Positions 25,983-35,158 of a stretch of DNA of 64,000 nt are shown here, piece by piece. This DNA comes from Haemophilus haemolyticus (GTDB lineage: Bacteria; Pseudomonadota; Gammaproteobacteria; Enterobacterales; Pasteurellaceae), in assembly GCF_003352385.1 (NCBI RefSeq), contig NZ_CP031243.1, positions 1,714,501-1,778,500 of the forward strand, in the 5' to 3' direction. Each line of letters starts with the position of its first letter. Positions within the stretch are counted from its first letter, which is position 1. The translations under genes were made by a program, and so were the position numbers. The notes beneath the pieces are model-generated. The model had not been told where the DNA came from, ran no database searches, and saw only the letters and a list, made by a program, of their open reading frames with translations.

Positions 25983-27197
25983 CTAGTGAGCTGACCACTC
26001 AATCGTACTAAGGTCAATACCTTCTTTAAACATATCCCATAATGGCGATAATGCACGAAGTTTTTCTACCGCACCTTTTACTAAATTAATAGTGTAATCA
26101 ATTTCTTCTTCAGTGGTGTAACGGCCAAGTGTAAAACGAATTGAACTGTGTGCCAATTCATCATTTAAACCAAGTGCGCGTAACACATAAGATGGCTCTA
26201 AGCTAGCTGATGTACAAGCAGAACCAGAAGATACAGCAATATCACGCAATGCCATCATTAAAGATTCACCTTCAACATAGTTAAAGCTAATATTTAAATT
26301 ACTATCTAAACGGTGCTCCATTGAGCCATTTACGTAGGTTTCTTCAATATCTTTTAAGCCATTATATAAACGATCACGAAGAGCTTTTAAACGTGGCATT
26401 TCTGATGCCATTTCTTCTTTTGCAATTCGATAAGCCTCGCCCATTCCCACGATTTGGTGGACAGGCAATGTACCTGAACGCATTCCGCGCTCATGACCGC
26501 CGCCATGAATAATCGCTTCTAAACGAATACGTGGTTTACGACGAACGTATAACGCACCAATACCTTTAGGCCCATAAAGTTTATGGCTAGACATAGATAA
26601 TAAATCAACTGGCAGCTCTTCCAAGTTAATCGCAACTTTGCCCACACTTTGAGTTGCATCCACGTGGAAAATCGTTTTATTTGCACGACAAAGCTCACCA
26701 ATAGCTTTAATATCTTGCAACACGCCAATTTCATTATTGGCATGCATAATTGAAACTAAAATAGTATCGGGACGAAGTGCGGCTTTAAATTTCTCTAAAT
26801 CAATTAAACCATCAGACTCGGGTGATAAATAAGTCACTTCAAAACCTTCACGTTCTAATTGACGACAAGTATCTAATACGGCTTTATGCTCAGTTTTGCA
26901 AGTGATGATATGCTTACCTTTAGTTTGGTAAAAATGCGCAGCACCTTTAATTGCAAGGTTATCTGATTCTGTCGCACCAGAAGTAAACACAATTTCACGA
27001 GAATCAGCACCAATAAGATCCGCAATTTGATTACGAGCCACATCAACCGCTTCTTCTGCTTGCCAACCAAATTTATGCGAGCGAGAAGCTGGGTTACCGA
27101 ATGTACCGTCAATGGTTAAAAATTCCATCATTTTTTTCGCAACACGCTCGTCCACAGGACAAGTTGCTGCATAATCTAAATAAATAGGTAATTTCAT
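25983..27197 (-). CDS. iscS: Cysteine desulfurase IscS
   Basis: 404 residues. PLP-dependent enzyme that strips sulfur from cysteine for Fe-S clusters, thiamine and tRNA thiolation. The PLP lysine lies in [17 protein letters not shown] (about 206), with the HVDATQ aspartate before it. The mobile catalytic cysteine is in [21 protein letters not shown] (about 328). The C-terminal [26 protein letters not shown] IscU-binding tail is present. IscR regulates it through the operon promoter. Confidence 0.97.
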   Translation of the reverse strand: MKLPIYLDYAATCPVDERVAKKMMEFLTIDGTFGNPASRSHKFGWQAEEAVDVARNQIADLIGADSREIVFTSGATESDNLAIKGAAHFYQTKGKHIITCKTEHKAVLDTCRQLEREGFEVTYLSPESDGLIDLEKFKAALRPDTILVSIMHANNEIGVLQDIKAIGELCRANKTIFHVDATQSVGKVAINLEELPVDLLSMSSHKLYGPKGIGALYVRRKPRIRLEAIIHGGGHERGMRSGTLPVHQIVGMGEAYRIAKEEMASEMPRLKALRDRLYNGLKDIEETYVNGSMEHRLDSNLNISFNYVEGESLMMALRDIAVSSGSACTSASLEPSYVLRALGLNDELAHSSIRFTLGRYTTEEEIDYTINLVKGAVEKLRALSPLWDMFKEGIDLSTIEWSAH

Positions 27198-27267
27198 TTT
27201 TCACTCCTAAATCATTCTAAATTTGACCGCACTTTAATGCATTTTGCACTGTACGGACTACTTTCCT

Positions 27268-27723
27268 TTATTGATTAACAATTAATAAATTCTCAAAATC
27301 GCTATGAGTTTGGCGTTTTGACTCACGTTTACTCACCAATTCAGCCAAAGTAATTTCATTGAGAAAACTTTCAATGCGATTACTCAGATCTTCCCACAAT
27401 GTATGAGTTAAACATTCTACGCCATTTTGACAATTTCCACGACCAAGACATTTTGTCACATGAATATTTTCATTTACCGCTGAAATAATCATTCCCACTG
27501 AAATTTGATCACTTGGTAAACCTAGCTGATACCCACCACCAGGTCCACGAACACTTTTTACTAATCCATCACGACGTAATTTAGCAAAAAGTTGTTCTAA
27601 ATAAGATAACGAAATATGTTGACGTTCAGAAATATCTGCAAGGCTCACAGGACCTTTTTCTGCATTTAAAGCGATATCTAAAACCGCAGTGACTGCATAA
27701 CGACCTTTCGATGTAAGTTTCAT
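27268..27723 (-). CDS. iscR: Iron-sulfur responsive transcription regulator IscR
   Basis: 151 residues, Rrf2 family. Winged helix at the N-terminus ([51 protein letters not shown]). Cluster-binding cysteines are in [17 protein letters not shown] (C92, C98, C104) with the following His as fourth ligand. Holo-IscR represses the isc operon at type 1 sites. A strong type 1 site overlaps its own promoter at 27759-27781. First gene of the operon. Confidence 0.97.
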   Translation of the reverse strand: MKLTSKGRYAVTAVLDIALNAEKGPVSLADISERQHISLSYLEQLFAKLRRDGLVKSVRGPGGGYQLGLPSDQISVGMIISAVNENIHVTKCLGRGNCQNGVECLTHTLWEDLSNRIESFLNEITLAELVSKRESKRQTHSDFENLLIVNQ

Positions 27724-27750
27724 AAAGTGTTCCTAAAAAGTGATGTTGCA

Positions 27751-27781
27751 ATATTTACATATCCTACTAAATCAGTCAATT
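27751..27781 (-). promoter_or_regulatory. isc promoter with overlapping IscR type 1 site
   Basis: On the minus strand TTGACT (27779-27774), 17 bases, and extended -10 TG-T-AAATAT (to 27751). The stretch from TTGACTG through TTTAGTAGGATAT fits the IscR type 1 consensus YYGACTR-WWW-YAGTCRRSTAT with two departures. It overlaps the trmJ stop codon, so the repressor site lies within the end of the preceding gene. Confidence 0.72.
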
Positions 27782-28499
27782 AATCTAAATCAAGATCAAT
27801 CCGTTTTTCGACCGCACTTAGCATGCCATTTAAAATATTTAATTCATTTTTTTCAAGTTGAGCGCGATAATATAAACGCTTTAATTTTTGCATAACACCT
27901 TGATTTTGAATGAATCCGAGTGATTGATATACACGTTCCGTGTGCTCAAAAAAATAAGCGAGTTGTTCTGCTGTTGGATAGTTTTGTTCTATTAAAGAAA
28001 GTGAATTTTCCTTCTTATCTTTAGCTAAAAATGCCATGCGCAATTCATAGCTTACCAACTGTACCGCCATTGCCAAATTTAAAGAAGAATAATCAGGATT
28101 AGCTGGGATATTCAAATGGTAATGACATTTCAACAATTCTTCATTCGTTAATCCAATGCGTTCACGACCAAACACAATAGCTATCTTGCCTTCATGCGCT
28201 ACAACTTTCTCCGCGCATTCTCGAGGCTCGATCAAGGTACTTTGCAAATGACGTAAACGAGCACTTGTTCCAATCACTAAAGAGCAATCATTGACAGCTT
28301 CATCAAAACTATCGACAACTCTAGCATTTTTTACAATATCTTCTGCGCCAGCTGAAAGAGCATAAGATTGTTCATCAACGGATTTTGGTGAAACAAGACA
28401 AAGCTGGGTCAATCCCATTGTTTTCATTGCTCTAGCAGCAGAACCAATATTACCGCTATGCGAAGTCTCAATTAAAACAATACGAATATTTTCCAACAT
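27780..28499 (-). CDS. trmJ: tRNA (cytidine/uridine-2'-O-)-methyltransferase TrmJ
   Basis: 239 residues, SPOUT family. It methylates ribose 32 of several tRNAs. Signatures: IVLIETSHSGNIGSAARAMKTMGL at the N-terminus and the knot motifs IVFGRERIGLTNEEL and NIPANPDYSSLNLAMAVQLVSYEL. It precedes iscR, as in many gamma-proteobacteria; only 56 bases separate trmJ's stop from iscR, and these hold the isc promoter. An uptake sequence lies near the 3' end. Confidence 0.95.
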   Translation of the reverse strand: MLENIRIVLIETSHSGNIGSAARAMKTMGLTQLCLVSPKSVDEQSYALSAGAEDIVKNARVVDSFDEAVNDCSLVIGTSARLRHLQSTLIEPRECAEKVVAHEGKIAIVFGRERIGLTNEELLKCHYHLNIPANPDYSSLNLAMAVQLVSYELRMAFLAKDKKENSLSLIEQNYPTAEQLAYFFEHTERVYQSLGFIQNQGVMQKLKRLYYRAQLEKNELNILNGMLSAVEKRIDLDLD

Positions 28500-28615
28500 A
28501 ATGATGTCCGACTAAAATTTAAGGATATTCTACCACAATAACCGCTAAAAATAGTCAAGAATTTAAGCAAATTAAAGAAATTTAAAATATTAGAGATGAA
28601 TAATAAAAATAAAAA

Positions 28616-28691
28616 TGGTGGGTTGTGAGAGGCTCGAACTCTCGACCGACGGATTAAGAGTCCGCTGCTCTACCAACTGAGCTAACAACCC
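28616..28691 (-). tRNA. tRNA-Lys (CTT)
   Basis: A 76-base cloverleaf on the minus strand: GGGTTGT acceptor pairing with ACAACCC, D-arm AGCTCAGTTGGTAGAGC, anticodon loop CTCTTAA giving anticodon CTT, TTCGAGC T-loop and encoded CCA. It reads AAG codons, a dedicated isoacceptor lacking in some relatives. Confidence 0.93.
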
Positions 28692-28714
28692 AACTGGACA
28701 ACTAAATCAGAGAG

Positions 28715-28790
28715 TGGTGGGTCGTGAAGGATTCGAACCTTCGACCAACGGATTAAAAGTCCGCTGCTCTACCGACTGAGCTAACGACCC
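28715..28790 (-). tRNA. tRNA-Lys (TTT)
   Basis: A 76-base cloverleaf on the minus strand: GGGTCGT/ACGACCC acceptor, AGCTCAGTCGGTAGAGC, anticodon loop CTTTTAA (anticodon TTT), TTCGAATC T-loop and encoded CCA. It lies 23 bases before the CTT copy, probably on one transcript. Confidence 0.96.
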
Positions 28791-28887
28791 ACTGTGTTGA
28801 TGAATTAATGATAGCGCATTTATTTTAGAATCAAAAGAATAAATTCATTCTTTCAAACTAATTGATTAAATTACAAACGATGAAAAC

Positions 28888-28920
28888 AAAACAGGATCCA
28901 ATAAAATGGATCCTGTTTTT
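28888..28920. terminator. Terminator of the tol-pal operon
   Basis: AAAACAGGATCCA and TGGATCCTGTTTT form a perfect 13-bp stem around ATAAAA, with T-rich sequence on both sides. It lies 23 bases past the pal stop. Confidence 0.85.
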
Positions 28921-28942
28921 CAAGTATTAGAAATACTAAGAA

Positions 28943-29404
28943 TTAGTATGCTAACACTGCACGACGGTTTTTAGAATATGCAGCTTCATCGTGACCTAAT
29001 ACTGCAGGTTTTTCTTCACCGTAAGATACTGTGCCTAATTTACCAGCATCAACACCTTTACCAGCTAAATAACCTTTAACTGCATCTGCACGACGTTGAC
29101 CTAACGCGATGTTGTATTCTGGTGTACCGCGTTCGTCAGTGTTACCTTCTACTAATACTTTAGCAGCTGGAGTTGCATTTAAATATGCTGCGTGTGCATC
29201 TAAGATTTGAACGTATTCACCTTCGATGTTGTATTTGTCAAAACCGAAATATACGGTGTTGTAACGTTGTTGAAGATCAGAAACAGAGTAACCGCCAAAA
29301 GTTTGGCCTGCACCATTGCCTGCAGCATCGTTGTTAGATGAACTACAAGCAGCTAATGCAGCTACAGAACCTGCAACTAATAATGATTTAACAAATTTGT
29401 TCAT
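28943..29404 (-). CDS. pal: Peptidoglycan-associated lipoprotein Pal (outer membrane protein P6)
   Basis: 153 residues. Lipobox LAAC at C20, Ser/Asn/Gly linker, and an OmpA-like murein-binding domain ([20 protein letters not shown]). Known in Haemophilus as P6, a vaccine antigen. Relative to the near-invariant H. influenzae sequence I remember, this allele has N59 for D59 and E61 for T61 (KYNIEGEY), plus two neighbouring changes; the 59/61 change is the one reported for H. haemolyticus strains that lose the 7F3 antibody epitope. ATG 29404 has GAGGAGAAA upstream; an earlier in-frame start is not used. Confidence 0.97.
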   Translation of the reverse strand: MNKFVKSLLVAGSVAALAACSSSNNDAAGNGAGQTFGGYSVSDLQQRYNTVYFGFDKYNIEGEYVQILDAHAAYLNATPAAKVLVEGNTDERGTPEYNIALGQRRADAVKGYLAGKGVDAGKLGTVSYGEEKPAVLGHDEAAYSKNRRAVLAY

Positions 29405-29429
29405 TAGATTTCTCCTCAATGAGTTTTAT

Positions 29430-30713
29430 TTATTTAGTTAAGTATGGCGACCAAGCAGGAAATTTCACTTGGCCATTACTTCCTGGAAGGCTCGCTTTGA
29501 AGCGACCATCTGCAGAAACTAATTGTAGCACCTTTCCTAAGCCTTGTGTAGAGCTATAAATAATCATAATTCCATTTGGTGAAAGACTTGGACTTTCGCC
29601 TAAGAAAGACGTACTAAGTACTTCTGATGCACCAGATGTGAGATCTTGTTTAACAACATTATTGTTTCCATTAATCATCACAAGGGTTTTGCCATCAGCG
29701 CTAATTTGTGCACTACCGCGACCACCAACCGGTGTTGCACCACCACCGTTTGCACTCATACGATAAACTTGTGGTGAACCACTTCTATCGGATGTAAATA
29801 AAATTGAGCTACCGTCCGGAGACCAAGATGGTTCTGTATTATTACCTGCACCACGAGTTAATTGAGCCGGAGCACCGCCGTGAGAACTCATCACGTAAAT
29901 ATTTAATGAGCCATCCTGTGAAGAGGCGAAGGCTAAACGTGAACCATCTGGAGAGAATGCAGGAGCACCATTATGTCCAGGGAAAGAAGCCACCACTTTG
30001 CGAGCACCAGAATTTAAATCTTGTACAACAAGTTGTGATTTTTTATTTTCAAAAGATACATACGCTAAACGTTGACCATCTGGAGACCAAGCTGGTGACA
30101 TGATTGGTTGAGAGCTACGATTTACGATAAATTGATTATAGCCATCGTAGTCTGCAACACGCACTTCATAGGGTTGTGAACCGCCATTTTTTTGCACAAC
30201 ATAAGCGATACGAGTTCTAAAGGCACCACGGATCGCAGTTAATTTTTCAAACACTTCATCACTAACAGTATGAGCACCATAGCGTAACCATTTATTTGTC
30301 ACTGTATAGCTATTTTGCATTAATACAGCCCCTGGCGTACCTGATGCACCAACGGTATCAATTAATTGATAAGTAATACTATAACCATTACCAGATGGAA
30401 CAACTTGTCCGACCACAATTGCGTCAATGCCAATATTAGACCAAGCTTCAGGATTTACTTCAGCTGCTGAAGTTGGACGTTGGGGCATCTGAGACACCGC
30501 AATAGGATTAAATTTACCACTGTTACGTAAATCATCAGCAACAATTTTGCTAATATCTTCCGGTGCAGATCCGGCAAACGGCACAACAGCTATAGGACGT
30601 GCACCATCAACCCCTTCATCAATTACAATGCGAACTTCATCATCTGCGAATGCATAGCTTGCAACAGCAAGTACAATCGCTAATACGCTCACTAAACGTT
30701 TTAATAATTTCAT
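29430..30713 (-). CDS. tolB: Tol-Pal system periplasmic protein TolB
   Basis: 427 residues. Signal peptide ending [20 protein letters not shown], where the mature N-terminus forms the TolA/Pal switching peptide; an N-terminal alpha/beta domain, then a six-bladed beta-propeller with repeated PxWSPDGxRLAFxS units (from about residue 190). It links TolA to Pal during outer-membrane constriction at division. MKLLKRL preceded by AAGGTAAC was preferred to an in-frame start eight codons earlier. Confidence 0.96.
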   Translation of the reverse strand: MKLLKRLVSVLAIVLAVASYAFADDEVRIVIDEGVDGARPIAVVPFAGSAPEDISKIVADDLRNSGKFNPIAVSQMPQRPTSAAEVNPEAWSNIGIDAIVVGQVVPSGNGYSITYQLIDTVGASGTPGAVLMQNSYTVTNKWLRYGAHTVSDEVFEKLTAIRGAFRTRIAYVVQKNGGSQPYEVRVADYDGYNQFIVNRSSQPIMSPAWSPDGQRLAYVSFENKKSQLVVQDLNSGARKVVASFPGHNGAPAFSPDGSRLAFASSQDGSLNIYVMSSHGGAPAQLTRGAGNNTEPSWSPDGSSILFTSDRSGSPQVYRMSANGGGATPVGGRGSAQISADGKTLVMINGNNNVVKQDLTSGASEVLSTSFLGESPSLSPNGIMIIYSSTQGLGKVLQLVSADGRFKASLPGSNGQVKFPAWSPYLTK

Positions 30714-30754
30714 TTTGTTACCTTTAAAATTTAACAATAAATTTTTCTAAAGAA

Positions 30755-31912
30755 TTATCGAATATCAAAGTCAATAATTGGCGATTTATATTTCTCATAG
30801 ATATCATCCGATGGAGCTGCTGGAACTTTTTTCGTTCTAGCCACCGCACTTAATGCTGCTGTACAAATATCATCAGGACCTGAAATTTTTTGATATCCCA
30901 AGATTGTTCCATCTCGACTCAATTGAATTTTAATACGACAAACTTTTCCTGCAAAACTTGGATCTTTTAAGAAACGACGTTGAATCTCTTTCTTAATCAC
31001 TCCTGCGTATTGATCTCCTACTTTGCCACCATCGCCAGAACCAAGCGCTGCGCCGCTACCTTGAGTTCCACCTTTATTTGCATTTCCGCCTTTAGATGCA
31101 CTACCGCCACCAATATCTCCGCCATTTAAGAAATCATCTAAACTGGCTTGGTCCGCTTTTCGTTTTGCTGCATTCGCTTTAGCTTTAGCATCTGCAGCAG
31201 CCTTAGCTTTCGACTCTGCCGCAGCTTTAGCTTCTGCATCAGCTTTTGCTTTAGCATCAGCAGCGGCTTTAGCTTTTGCATCAGCTTCTGCTTTCGCTTT
31301 AGCCTCAGCTTTTGCTTTAGCAGCGGCTTCAGCTTTTGCCTTGGCTTCTGCTTCTTGTTTTGCTTTTTGTGCTGCAAGTTCTGCCGCTTTAGCTTTAGCC
31401 TCCTCTTCAGCTTGTTTTGCTGCTGCAGCTAAACGTTTAGCCTCTGCATCTGCTTTTAATTTTGCAGCTTCAGCCGCCTGTTTAGCTTTAGCCTCTTCAA
31501 CTTGCTTCTGTTTTTCCAACGCTTCTTGACGAGCTTGCTCTTGTTGTTTTTTTATTTCTTGCTGACGTTGCTGTTCTTGCTGACGTTTTAACTCTTCTTG
31601 TCGTTGAACTTCCTGTTGACGCTTAATCTCTTCTTGATTAGGTTGTGGCGGTTTTTCTTCAACAACGGGTTCTGGGCGTTTTTGTTTATCCGCTTTCCCT
31701 TTTTTCTGTTGTTGAATCCTACCCCATTCTTGCGCTGCAGAGCCAGTATCGACCATTACTGCCCCCATTGCATCACCATCACCTTCACCACCACCCATAA
31801 TTTCAACTGTATGGTAGAAAGAGCTGACAATCAACAATCCAAACAAAACAAGGTGCATCACTATAGAAATAACAAATGCATTTGCGCCTTTTTTTTGTCG
31901 ATTATTTTGCAC
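30755..31912 (-). CDS. tolA: Tol-Pal system inner-membrane spanning protein TolA
   Basis: 385 residues. One N-terminal membrane helix (AFVISIVMHLVLFGLLIV), a long Lys/Ala/Glu/Gln helical domain II (about 70-270) with repeated AKAKAEA-type units, a Gly/Ser hinge (GGDIGGGSASKGGNANKGG), and a C-terminal globular domain with two cysteines (VCRIKIQL, DDICTAAL). It transduces proton-motive force from TolQR to TolB-Pal. The low-complexity repeats give spurious ORFs on both strands and are a place where length variation between strains is expected. Confidence 0.95.
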   Translation of the reverse strand: MQNNRQKKGANAFVISIVMHLVLFGLLIVSSFYHTVEIMGGGEGDGDAMGAVMVDTGSAAQEWGRIQQQKKGKADKQKRPEPVVEEKPPQPNQEEIKRQQEVQRQEELKRQQEQQRQQEIKKQQEQARQEALEKQKQVEEAKAKQAAEAAKLKADAEAKRLAAAAKQAEEEAKAKAAELAAQKAKQEAEAKAKAEAAAKAKAEAKAKAEADAKAKAAADAKAKADAEAKAAAESKAKAAADAKAKANAAKRKADQASLDDFLNGGDIGGGSASKGGNANKGGTQGSGAALGSGDGGKVGDQYAGVIKKEIQRRFLKDPSFAGKVCRIKIQLSRDGTILGYQKISGPDDICTAALSAVARTKKVPAAPSDDIYEKYKSPIIDFDIR

Positions 31913-31926
31913 GGTTACCTACTTAG

Positions 31927-32346
31927 TTAAATTGGGTTTGTCATTAAACCAACAGATTTAATTCCAGCAAGGTGGAGTAGATTAAGTGCTTTAATCACTT
32001 CTTCATAGGGAACTTCCTTAGCTCCACCTACTAAAAATAGTGTGTTATTATCTTTATCAAATTCTTGTCGAGATAACTGTGTCACCATTTCTTCCGTTAA
32101 CCCTTCTTGACGTTCTCCGCCAATAGAAATCGCATATTGTCCAATTCCTGAAACTTCAAGAATTACCGGCACTTTATCTTCATTAGATACATTTTGACTT
32201 TGTACTGAATCCGGCAATTCCACTTGTACGCTTTGGCTAATAATTGGTGCTGTTGCCATAAAGATCAACACAAGCACTAACAATACATCCAAAAACGGGA
32301 CAATATTAATTTCAGATTTAATATCTTTACGCTGACGACGAGCCAT
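31927..32346 (-). CDS. tolR: Tol-Pal system protein TolR
   Basis: 139 residues, ExbD/TolR family. Basic N-terminus, then one membrane helix containing the essential proton-carrying Asp (SEINIVPFLDVLLVLVLIFMAT, D19 or so), and a periplasmic dimerisation domain. It forms the rotary-type motor with TolQ. Fourteen bases separate it from tolA. Confidence 0.96.
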   Translation of the reverse strand: MARRQRKDIKSEINIVPFLDVLLVLVLIFMATAPIISQSVQVELPDSVQSQNVSNEDKVPVILEVSGIGQYAISIGGERQEGLTEEMVTQLSRQEFDKDNNTLFLVGGAKEVPYEEVIKALNLLHLAGIKSVGLMTNPI

Positions 32347-32410
32347 AATTCAAATCTCTCTTATTTTTCACCGCACTTAACGAAAGAGTGCGGTGTATTT
32401 TTTCTATATT

Positions 32411-33097
32411 TTAGTGTGGTGCTTTGCCGAAAGCTTGGCGATGTAAAATCGTCGTAAATTCATCAATAAAGTTACCGTAATTCTGTTCGATAGCATTCAC
32501 GCGTAAACTTAAACGGTTATAAGCCATTACAGCTGGAATCGCAGCAAATAAACCGATTGCAGTAGCAATCAATGCCTCGGCGATACCAGGAGCAACCATT
32601 TGTAAAGTTGCTTGCTTGGCACCACTTAATGCCATAAAAGCGTGCATGATACCCCAAACAGTTCCGAATAAACCAATATAAGGGCTAACAGAAGCTACTG
32701 TAGCCAAAAATGGTACGCGGCTTTCAAGGCTTTCAACTTCACGATTCATTGTAAGATTCATTGCTCGCGTGGTTCCTTTAATAATCGCCTCAGGCGCATC
32801 AGGATTCACTTGTTTCAAGCGAGAAAACTCTTTGAAACCAACAAAGAAAATTTGCTCACTACCAGTTAAAATATCACGACGATTTGATAATCCTTCATAT
32901 AGCTTATTCAAATCTTCACCAGACCAGAAACGGTCTTCAAAAGTATTCGCTTCTTTTAAAGCAGCCGTTAAAACTCGGCTACGTTGAATAATAATTGCCC
33001 AAGAAATAATTGAGAATGAAATCAAAATCACAATTACAAGTTGAACAACAATACTTGCTTTTAGAAAAAGATCTAAAAAATTCAATTCTGCAGTCAT
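32411..33097 (-). CDS. tolQ: Tol-Pal system protein TolQ
   Basis: 228 residues, MotA/TolQ/ExbB family with three membrane helices. Conserved segments: [21 protein letters not shown] (second helix, with the channel Thr) and [24 protein letters not shown] (third helix). The gap to tolR (64 bases) contains CACCGCACT/AGTGCGGTG, another uptake-sequence hairpin, without a downstream T-run in the operon direction. Confidence 0.96.
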   Translation of the reverse strand: MTAELNFLDLFLKASIVVQLVIVILISFSIISWAIIIQRSRVLTAALKEANTFEDRFWSGEDLNKLYEGLSNRRDILTGSEQIFFVGFKEFSRLKQVNPDAPEAIIKGTTRAMNLTMNREVESLESRVPFLATVASVSPYIGLFGTVWGIMHAFMALSGAKQATLQMVAPGIAEALIATAIGLFAAIPAVMAYNRLSLRVNAIEQNYGNFIDEFTTILHRQAFGKAPH

Positions 33098-33114
33098 TGC
33101 ATACTCCGAAAAGT

Positions 33115-33525
33115 TTATTTTAGGTTGTAAAACGCAGCTTTTACTTCTTTAGGAAGAGCCACGGGTTTCATATTGCCAAGATAAACACTGGCTACCTTGA
33201 CTGTAGCCTTTGATAACATCACCGTATCACGCATAAGTCGTTGCTCAAAAAGGATTGTTGCACCTTTTATCTCTATGACATCTGTTTCTACCGTGAGTAA
33301 ATCATCCAATTTTGCCGCAACGCAATAATCAATAGCGAGCGATTTGACAACAAACGCAAGTTGTTGTTCTTGTAATAAAGTTTGCTGCGTAAAATTTAAC
33401 GCTCGCAAATATTCTGTTCTAGCCCGCTCAAAAAAATGCAAATAACGAGCATGATACACAACGCCACCAGCATCAGTATCTTCATAATATACTCGAACGG
33501 GAAGATGGAAGGTTTTTTCTGACAT
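33115..33525 (-). CDS. ybgC: Acyl-CoA thioesterase YbgC (tol-pal associated)
   Basis: 136 residues, hot-dog fold. The N-terminal [27 protein letters not shown] block contains the catalytic Asp ([12 protein letters not shown]). The H. influenzae enzyme hydrolyses short-chain acyl-CoA thioesters; in E. coli it interacts with acyl carrier protein and phospholipid synthesis. It is 17 bases upstream of tolQ, and here also directly downstream of the cyd genes. Confidence 0.95.
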   Translation of the reverse strand: MSEKTFHLPVRVYYEDTDAGGVVYHARYLHFFERARTEYLRALNFTQQTLLQEQQLAFVVKSLAIDYCVAAKLDDLLTVETDVIEIKGATILFEQRLMRDTVMLSKATVKVASVYLGNMKPVALPKEVKAAFYNLK

Positions 33526-33603
33526 TATTAAGCTTTGCCCACCGCAATAGGTCGGATATTTTAGAACCTGTTTTTTAGATAAGCAATACGCCGAAGAAAA
33601 AAA

Positions 33604-33897
33604 TCATCCTCGTAAATAAAAATGCTCTACAGCACTAATCAATATAATGATATAAGCGATATAAGGTAAGAAAATTAGTTTCCAAATTACGCTTTTAATT
33701 TCAAATCCGATTCCATGAATCCAAACCGTAATCAATCCCCAAAAGATCATCAAAATCCACCAAGGAGAATCATTTCGTAACAACGTTGAAAAATTATCAA
33801 TATTAAGGAAAAATACGGCTGTTAGTCCTAGCGCTAAAATAAATGAAAGGGTTCGAAACGAACCCTTATTAATTAATTGATAGAGTGAATGAATCAT
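33604..33897 (-). CDS. ybgE: Cyd-operon protein YbgE
   Basis: 97 residues from ATG 33897, with three membrane helices (TLSFILALGLTAVFFLNI, WWILMIFWGLITVWIHGIGFEI, LIFLPYIAYIIILISAV). The segment WIHGIGFEIKSVIWKLIF is the YbgE family mark. An in-frame TTG at 33933 would lengthen it but overlaps cydX by 35 bases. Accessory to cytochrome bd; exact function unknown. It begins one base after the cydX stop. Confidence 0.88.
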   Translation of the reverse strand: MIHSLYQLINKGSFRTLSFILALGLTAVFFLNIDNFSTLLRNDSPWWILMIFWGLITVWIHGIGFEIKSVIWKLIFLPYIAYIIILISAVEHFYLRG

Positions 33898-33898
33898 A

Positions 33899-33997
33899 TT
33901 ACTCGTCAAATTTTCCTGCTTTTTCTTTGCCAATGGTTAATTTTGCACTGGCAAATATAGCTAATAACACACCCACTACCCAAATTACATATAACAT
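33899..33997 (-). CDS. cydX: Cytochrome bd-I small subunit CydX
   Basis: A 32-residue ORF with one membrane helix: MLYVIWVVGVLLAIFASAKL followed by a TIGKEKAGKFDE tail. It lies directly after cydB and before ybgE, the known cydX position, with AAGGAGATTAAT upstream. CydX is needed for stability and activity of the CydAB oxidase. It is too short for standard ORF listing. Confidence 0.9.
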   Translation of the reverse strand: MLYVIWVVGVLLAIFASAKLTIGKEKAGKFDE

Positions 33998-34007
33998 ATT
34001 AATCTCC

Positions 34008-35144
34008 TTAGTATAATGAGTGTTTATTTTCATCAATGAAATTCGCATCTAAGCGGCCAAACATCTTCGCATAAGACCAAATAGTATAAGCTAAAGAAAT
34101 AGCCACAAAGATAAGTGCAAAAATCAACATTAACGTTAATGTTAATTCACTTGAAGTTGCATCCCACATTAACAAACTCTGTTCAGGGTGTGAGCTTGAA
34201 GGCATAACAAATGGGAACATAGATACTGCAGCAGTAATAATTACACCGGCCATTGTTAATGCAGAGAAAAAGAATGCGAAACCACAACGATTAGCTTTAG
34301 AAAATGCCGCATTTAATAGCGCAGCAACTACTGCTAATGCAGGGAAAATCCAAAGAATTGGCATTTCATTGAAATTTCTAAACCATGCACCAGTTTCGAC
34401 AGCAACTTCTTTATTCATTGGAGAAGATGGAGCGTAATGATCCACTACACTCGTTACTACATAACCCTCTTTAAAGTATAACCATGCTCCAGCTAATACA
34501 AACGCAATTAAAGTGACAATCGCACCGATTTGGCTCACTGAGCGAGCGCGATCACGCAATTCTTCGGTTGTTTTCATTTGTAACCAGTTCGCACCGTGAG
34601 TTACAAGCATTGATAAGCTAATAACACCACACAATAATGCAAATGGATTTAATAATTCAAAGAATGAACCGGTATAAGTTACTTGAGTCAATTCGTTGAA
34701 ATGGAATGGAACACCTTGTAATAAATTACCAAAAGCCACACCAAATACTAATGCTGGAACAAAACCACCTGCGAATAGTCCCCAATCCCAAACAGAACGC
34801 CAAGTCGGGTTATCAATTTTTGCACGATATTCAAAACCCAATGGGCGTAAGAATAACGCAGCTAAAACCAATACTAAAGCGATGTAGAAACCTGAGAATG
34901 AAACTGCATATACAATTGGCCATGCCGCAAATACTGCGCCGCCTGCAGTTAACAACCAAACTTGGTTACCATCCCAATGTGGGGCAATAGAGTTGATCAT
35001 AATACGGCGTTCCACTTCTTTTTTACCTGTTACAGGTAAAAGTGCAGTCACGCCCATATCAAATCCATCAGTTACAGAGAAACCGATCAATAATACAACG
35101 ACTAACACCCACCAAATAAAACGTAGAAATTCATAATCAATCAT
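34008..35144 (-). CDS. cydB: Cytochrome bd ubiquinol oxidase subunit II
   Basis: 378 residues, about eight membrane helices. Signatures: FLRFIWWVLVVVLLIGFSVTDGFDMG at the N-terminus, HWDGNQVWLLTAGGAVFAAWP and RPLGFEYRAKIDNPTWRSVWD. It pairs with CydA to reduce O2 to water with high affinity, without pumping protons. It lies 14 bases after cydA. There is no uptake sequence anywhere in the cyd genes (32379-37200), the longest uptake-sequence gap in this window. Confidence 0.96.
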   Translation of the reverse strand: MIDYEFLRFIWWVLVVVLLIGFSVTDGFDMGVTALLPVTGKKEVERRIMINSIAPHWDGNQVWLLTAGGAVFAAWPIVYAVSFSGFYIALVLVLAALFLRPLGFEYRAKIDNPTWRSVWDWGLFAGGFVPALVFGVAFGNLLQGVPFHFNELTQVTYTGSFFELLNPFALLCGVISLSMLVTHGANWLQMKTTEELRDRARSVSQIGAIVTLIAFVLAGAWLYFKEGYVVTSVVDHYAPSSPMNKEVAVETGAWFRNFNEMPILWIFPALAVVAALLNAAFSKANRCGFAFFFSALTMAGVIITAAVSMFPFVMPSSSHPEQSLLMWDATSSELTLTLMLIFALIFVAISLAYTIWSYAKMFGRLDANFIDENKHSLY

Positions 35145-35158
35145 AATTCATCTCCTGC

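Noticed and set aside
31138..31530. Long overlapping ORFs on both strands rich in Cys/Phe/Ser or Lys/Gln
   Set aside because: They are out-of-frame readings of the Ala/Lys/Glu repeats of tolA domain II; codon periodicity belongs to tolA.
31100..31560. Short repeated units that could suggest a repeat array
   Set aside because: Units are unequal, overlap codons of TolA and lack spacers; there is no CRISPR-like structure here or elsewhere in the window.
32370..32395. Uptake-sequence hairpin between tolQ and tolR as a terminator
   Set aside because: The stem is only nine bases and the T-rich side faces against the operon; tolQRA must be co-expressed.
33898..33933. Longer ybgE from a TTG start inside cydX
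   Set aside because: It would overlap most of the cydX 3' end in another frame; ATG 33897 one base after the cydX stop fits the family length.
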